From the NCBI GenBank assembly GCA_963664085.2, contig CAXXLO010000002.1, positions 3,658,001-3,722,000 on the forward strand: 64,000 nt of DNA, in the 5' to 3' direction. Origin of the DNA: Bin5 sp022821545 (GTDB lineage: Bacteria; Chloroflexota; Anaerolineae; Caldilineales; Caldilineaceae). Shown in pieces: positions 61,592-64,000 of the stretch. Both the position numbers and the translations under genes were made by a program. Positions within the stretch are counted from its first letter, which is position 1. Each line of letters begins with the position of its first letter. Under the pieces are notes generated by a model. The model was given only the letters and a program-made list of their open reading frames with translations. It was not told the DNA's origin and did not search any database.

Positions 61592-62137
61592 GTGACGCTG
61601 AACTCCCAAATGGAAGGCGCTTTGGATAAAAGGGTTATCCGGGCATCAGCGGACAGTGGCAGTAGCGTCACCCTGCGCGAAAAGTCTGCCAATATGCGGG
61701 TTAAGGTAGCAGGGCTTTCCGATCCTTTCACAGCGATACGCATGGGGAGTGGCAAGGGAAAGCTGAGTCACGCACCAAGTCTGAAAGATGGCCCCAGGAA
61801 AAAGATCTGCGACTACCTGCTGATCGCGCAAATTGACGGCGCAGATCATGCAGTTTTCGTTGAATTGAAGAAGTCTCTGGGATCAAGAGGAGATCCTGAA
61901 GAACAGTTGCTGCGCTCCCGCCCGCTTCTCGAATACCTCCTTGCCGTCTGCGACATTGAACAGGGCGGCAAAAACGCAAGGCCAAGGATAAGCTATGTCC
62001 TTGTCTATGAGAAGATCAATCTGAATAAATCAGGGTTGAGACCCGACCTGTCGGGAAAGATCGACGAGATTCCGTACAAATCGATCAACATCAAGAGGTT
62101 TCAAGGGACTGAATTGGAACTGGCTGACCTGGTATGA
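61592..62137 (+). CDS. Candidate PD-(D/E)XK nuclease-like protein, partner of the AAA ATPase
   Basis: 181 aa, GTG start one base after the ATPase stop (GGGAGTAGAG before it), so the two are coupled. Residues 72-95 read ICDYLLIAQ ... HAVFVELKKS: D74, E91 and K93 in strand positions fit the D-x(n)-E-x-K core of PD-(D/E)XK nucleases. Upstream KSANMRVKVAG could be the entry strand and DPEEQLLRSR the following helix with its usual Q/R. The rest, ending LVYEKINLNKSG, is not recognised. I infer that the ATPase controls its nuclease activity. An inactive member of the fold is also possible. Confidence 0.6.
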   Translation: MTLNSQMEGALDKRVIRASADSGSSVTLREKSANMRVKVAGLSDPFTAIRMGSGKGKLSHAPSLKDGPRKKICDYLLIAQIDGADHAVFVELKKSLGSRGDPEEQLLRSRPLLEYLLAVCDIEQGGKNARPRISYVLVYEKINLNKSGLRPDLSGKIDEIPYKSINIKRFQGTELELADLV

Positions 62138-62162
62138 ACTGTTCGCCGCTGGAATCAGAGGA

Positions 62163-64000
62163 ATGTCTCAAGCAACCATAGACCGCCTCATCATCAACTC
62201 GCCCTACGACGAACCGACGCAGCATTGGCGCTACACCCGTGAGAGCAGATCCTTCTCGCTGGCGGAAGGCCGGCGGTCCGCCGGCTACGTGATGGCCTCC
62301 GGCGATTCCCAGGCGTTCGATGATCCAGGTGAGTTCGTAGAGATTCCTCTGGTCAACCAGATTAGGCCGCGCGTCAAAGCCTGGCGCGAGGCCGGCTATC
62401 CGGGCGTGACCGGCATCACGCGGCGCCTGCTGGAGCATTGGACAGATGAGGAGGAGTTTGAATCGCGTCGTTTCTTCTTTTGCCAGTTGGAAGCCGCAGA
62501 GACGCTCATCTGGCTTCGCGAAGCGCCGGACGCTGACAAAGTAGGGATCATTGTACCTGATGATGGCGGGTCGTTCGAACGGCTCTGCGCCAAGATGGCG
62601 ACCGGTTCCGGCAAGACCGTTGTCATGGCCATGCTCATCGCTTGGCACATCCTTAACAAGACTACCTATCCCCAGGACACCCGGTTCTCCAAAAACGTAC
62701 TTGTCATCGCCCCCGGCCTTACGGTCAGGAACCGCCTGGCCGTCCTTGAGCCGTCCCATGCAGAAAACTACTACGAGGCATTTCGCATTGTTCCCTCGCA
62801 CATGCTTGACAAGCTCCGCCAGGGTCGCGTTATTGTCCGCAACTGGCATGCGCTCAACTGGGAGACGGAAGAGAAGATCGCGTCCAAGCGCAGCGTAGAC
62901 AAGCGCGGCGCCAAGAGCGACGAGGCCTATGTCCGTGAAGTCCTGGGCGAAATGGCGAATGCCCGCAGCGTCCTGGTCATCAACGACGAGGCCCACCACG
63001 CGTGGCGCGTGCCCCCTGATTCCAAAGTCAGAGGTGTCGCCAAGTCGGAACGGGAGCAGGCCACCAAGTGGATAGGCGGCCTGGACCGGATAAACAGGGC
63101 GCGCGGCCTGTTGACCTGCTACGACTTCTCCGCAACCCCCTTTGCGCCGACCGGCAGGAGAAGCACCGAGGATACGCTGTACGAATGGATCGTGAGCGAT
63201 TTCGGACTGAACGATGCAATCGAGGCCGGCCTGGTCAAGACCCCCCGCGTAGTCGTGCGCGATGACGCTGTGCCCGAAGCCAGGGAATACAAGTCCCGTC
63301 TCTACCACATCTACAACGATCCCGAAGTCAAGGACGATCTGAATCGGAAAGCATAGCCCCACGAGCCGCTGCCCGATCTCGTCCTCAATGGCTACTACCT
63401 CCTCGGTTACGATTGGCGGGAGGCCGCGAAAGACTGGAAGGAGGCCGGTTTCAGCACGCCTCCCGTGATGATCACCGTCGCCAACCGCACCGAGACCGCG
63501 GCCCGGGTCAAGAACGCATTTGACCGCGGGCGGGTACTCATCGAGCAACTCTGCGACCCGGCGCGAACGTTGCACATTGATTCAAAGGTGTTGGACAAGG
63601 CGGAGACAACAGAGGAGCCGATTGCCGCAATCGAACCGACCGGCCAGCCTGATGGCAGAGAACGCAGGCTTACAAAGGATCAGCAAGCCGAATGGCTGCG
63701 CTTGCAGGTAGATACCGTAGGCCAAACGGGCAAACCCGGCGAGCAGATCCAGAACGTGATCTCGGTCGGCATGCTTTCCGAAGGCTGGGACGCCAAGACC
63801 GTAACGCACATCATGGGGCTGCGCGCCTTCAGCAGCCAGCTTCTCTGCGAGCAGGTGGTCGGGCGCGGTCTCCGCCGCACCTCCTACGACATAAACCCGG
63901 CAACCGGCATGTTCGAGCCGGAATACGTCAACATTTTCGGTGTGCCCTTTACCTTCCTGCCGCATGAATCTCACGAAGACACGATTCCGAAGCCGCCCAA
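62163..64000 (+). pseudogene. Type III-like restriction subunit (res), with an in-frame amber stop, runs off the window
   Basis: Superfamily 2 helicase of the Res type (close in text to the BPTD_3080-like group: IINSPYDEPTQHWRY opening). Walker A is ATGSGKT near residue 150, DEAH in VINDEAHHAW near 278, then CYDFSATPFAP. At 63354-63356 a TAG interrupts the frame after DDLNRKA; the same frame then continues PHEPLPDLVLNGYYLLGYDW to the window edge, with motifs V/VI SEGWDAKTVTH and EQVVGRGLRR. A single change from AAG to TAG explains it. The nuclease end is beyond the window. Together with the split mod gene this suggests that the restriction system is out of use. Confidence 0.85.

Noticed and set aside
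63354..63356. Programmed amber recoding (pyrrolysine) in res
   Set aside because: No pyl genes or conserved downstream element are in view, and a single AAG-to-TAG change explains it.

Overview
The window looks like a contig from an uncultured, GC-rich bacterium. I think it is most likely a Chloroflexota (Caldilinea-like) or similar marine, possibly sponge-associated lineage. The reasons are a Tat-exported lipoprotein sugar-binding protein, many Gfo/Idh/MocA oxidoreductases, four phytanoyl-CoA-dioxygenase-like (PhyH) proteins, a DUF3830 gene, and three related beta-propeller glycosidase-like genes ending in a Y-(A/G)-(I/F)-(K/Q)-F type motif. This placement is inference; there is no rRNA or tRNA gene in view.

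Layout. 1-8924 (+): the end of a frameshifted DppB-type permease, a DppC-type permease, three Gfo/Idh/MocA genes (one frameshifted), an Ldh2-type dehydrogenase, a sialidase-like propeller and an HpcH/HpaI aldolase, which together look like import and breakdown of acidic sugars. 9543-24774 (-): a ten-gene, visibly AT-richer cluster whose core is a single-strand-type DNA phosphorothioation (Ssp-like) set: cysteine desulfurase, DUF4007 protein, large PglY/BrxC-like ATPase and DndC-like PAPS reductase. Embedded in and attached to it are a double-GHKL (MORC-like plus histidine kinase) protein, a receiver-like protein, a SNF2 helicase, a ParB-like protein, an HTH protein and a beta-CASP-type metallo-beta-lactamase nuclease. 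24867-25007: a MITE. 25952-26842 (+): an HNH endonuclease of the phosphorothioate-binding (SBD-HNH) family. 26859-40276: propeller glycosidase-like genes, PhyH genes, a deacetylase and a selenoprotein with an in-frame UGA (31403-33046). 40314-48508 (-): an eight-gene catabolic operon. 50513-53885 (+): a carbohydrate ABC importer without its ATPase. 53916-64000 (+): a second defence region with an AAA/PIN pair, a Type III-like mod gene split by an IS5-family element, a TIR-like protein, an AAA ATPase/PD-(D/E)XK candidate pair, and a res gene with an in-frame amber stop that runs off the edge.

How it fits together. The flanks are carbohydrate and organic-acid metabolism, into which two defence regions have been inserted. 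The first joins a phosphorothioate 'writer', a two-component-like signalling pair and helicase/nuclease genes, with a phosphorothioate 'reader' nuclease 1.2 kb away. The second seems to be decaying at mod and res, while its cargo (TIR, ATPase/nuclease, AAA/PIN) remains intact. The IS in mod and the MITE beside the phosphorothioation cluster share terminal repeats and TTA target duplications, so the same transposase family has acted on both regions.
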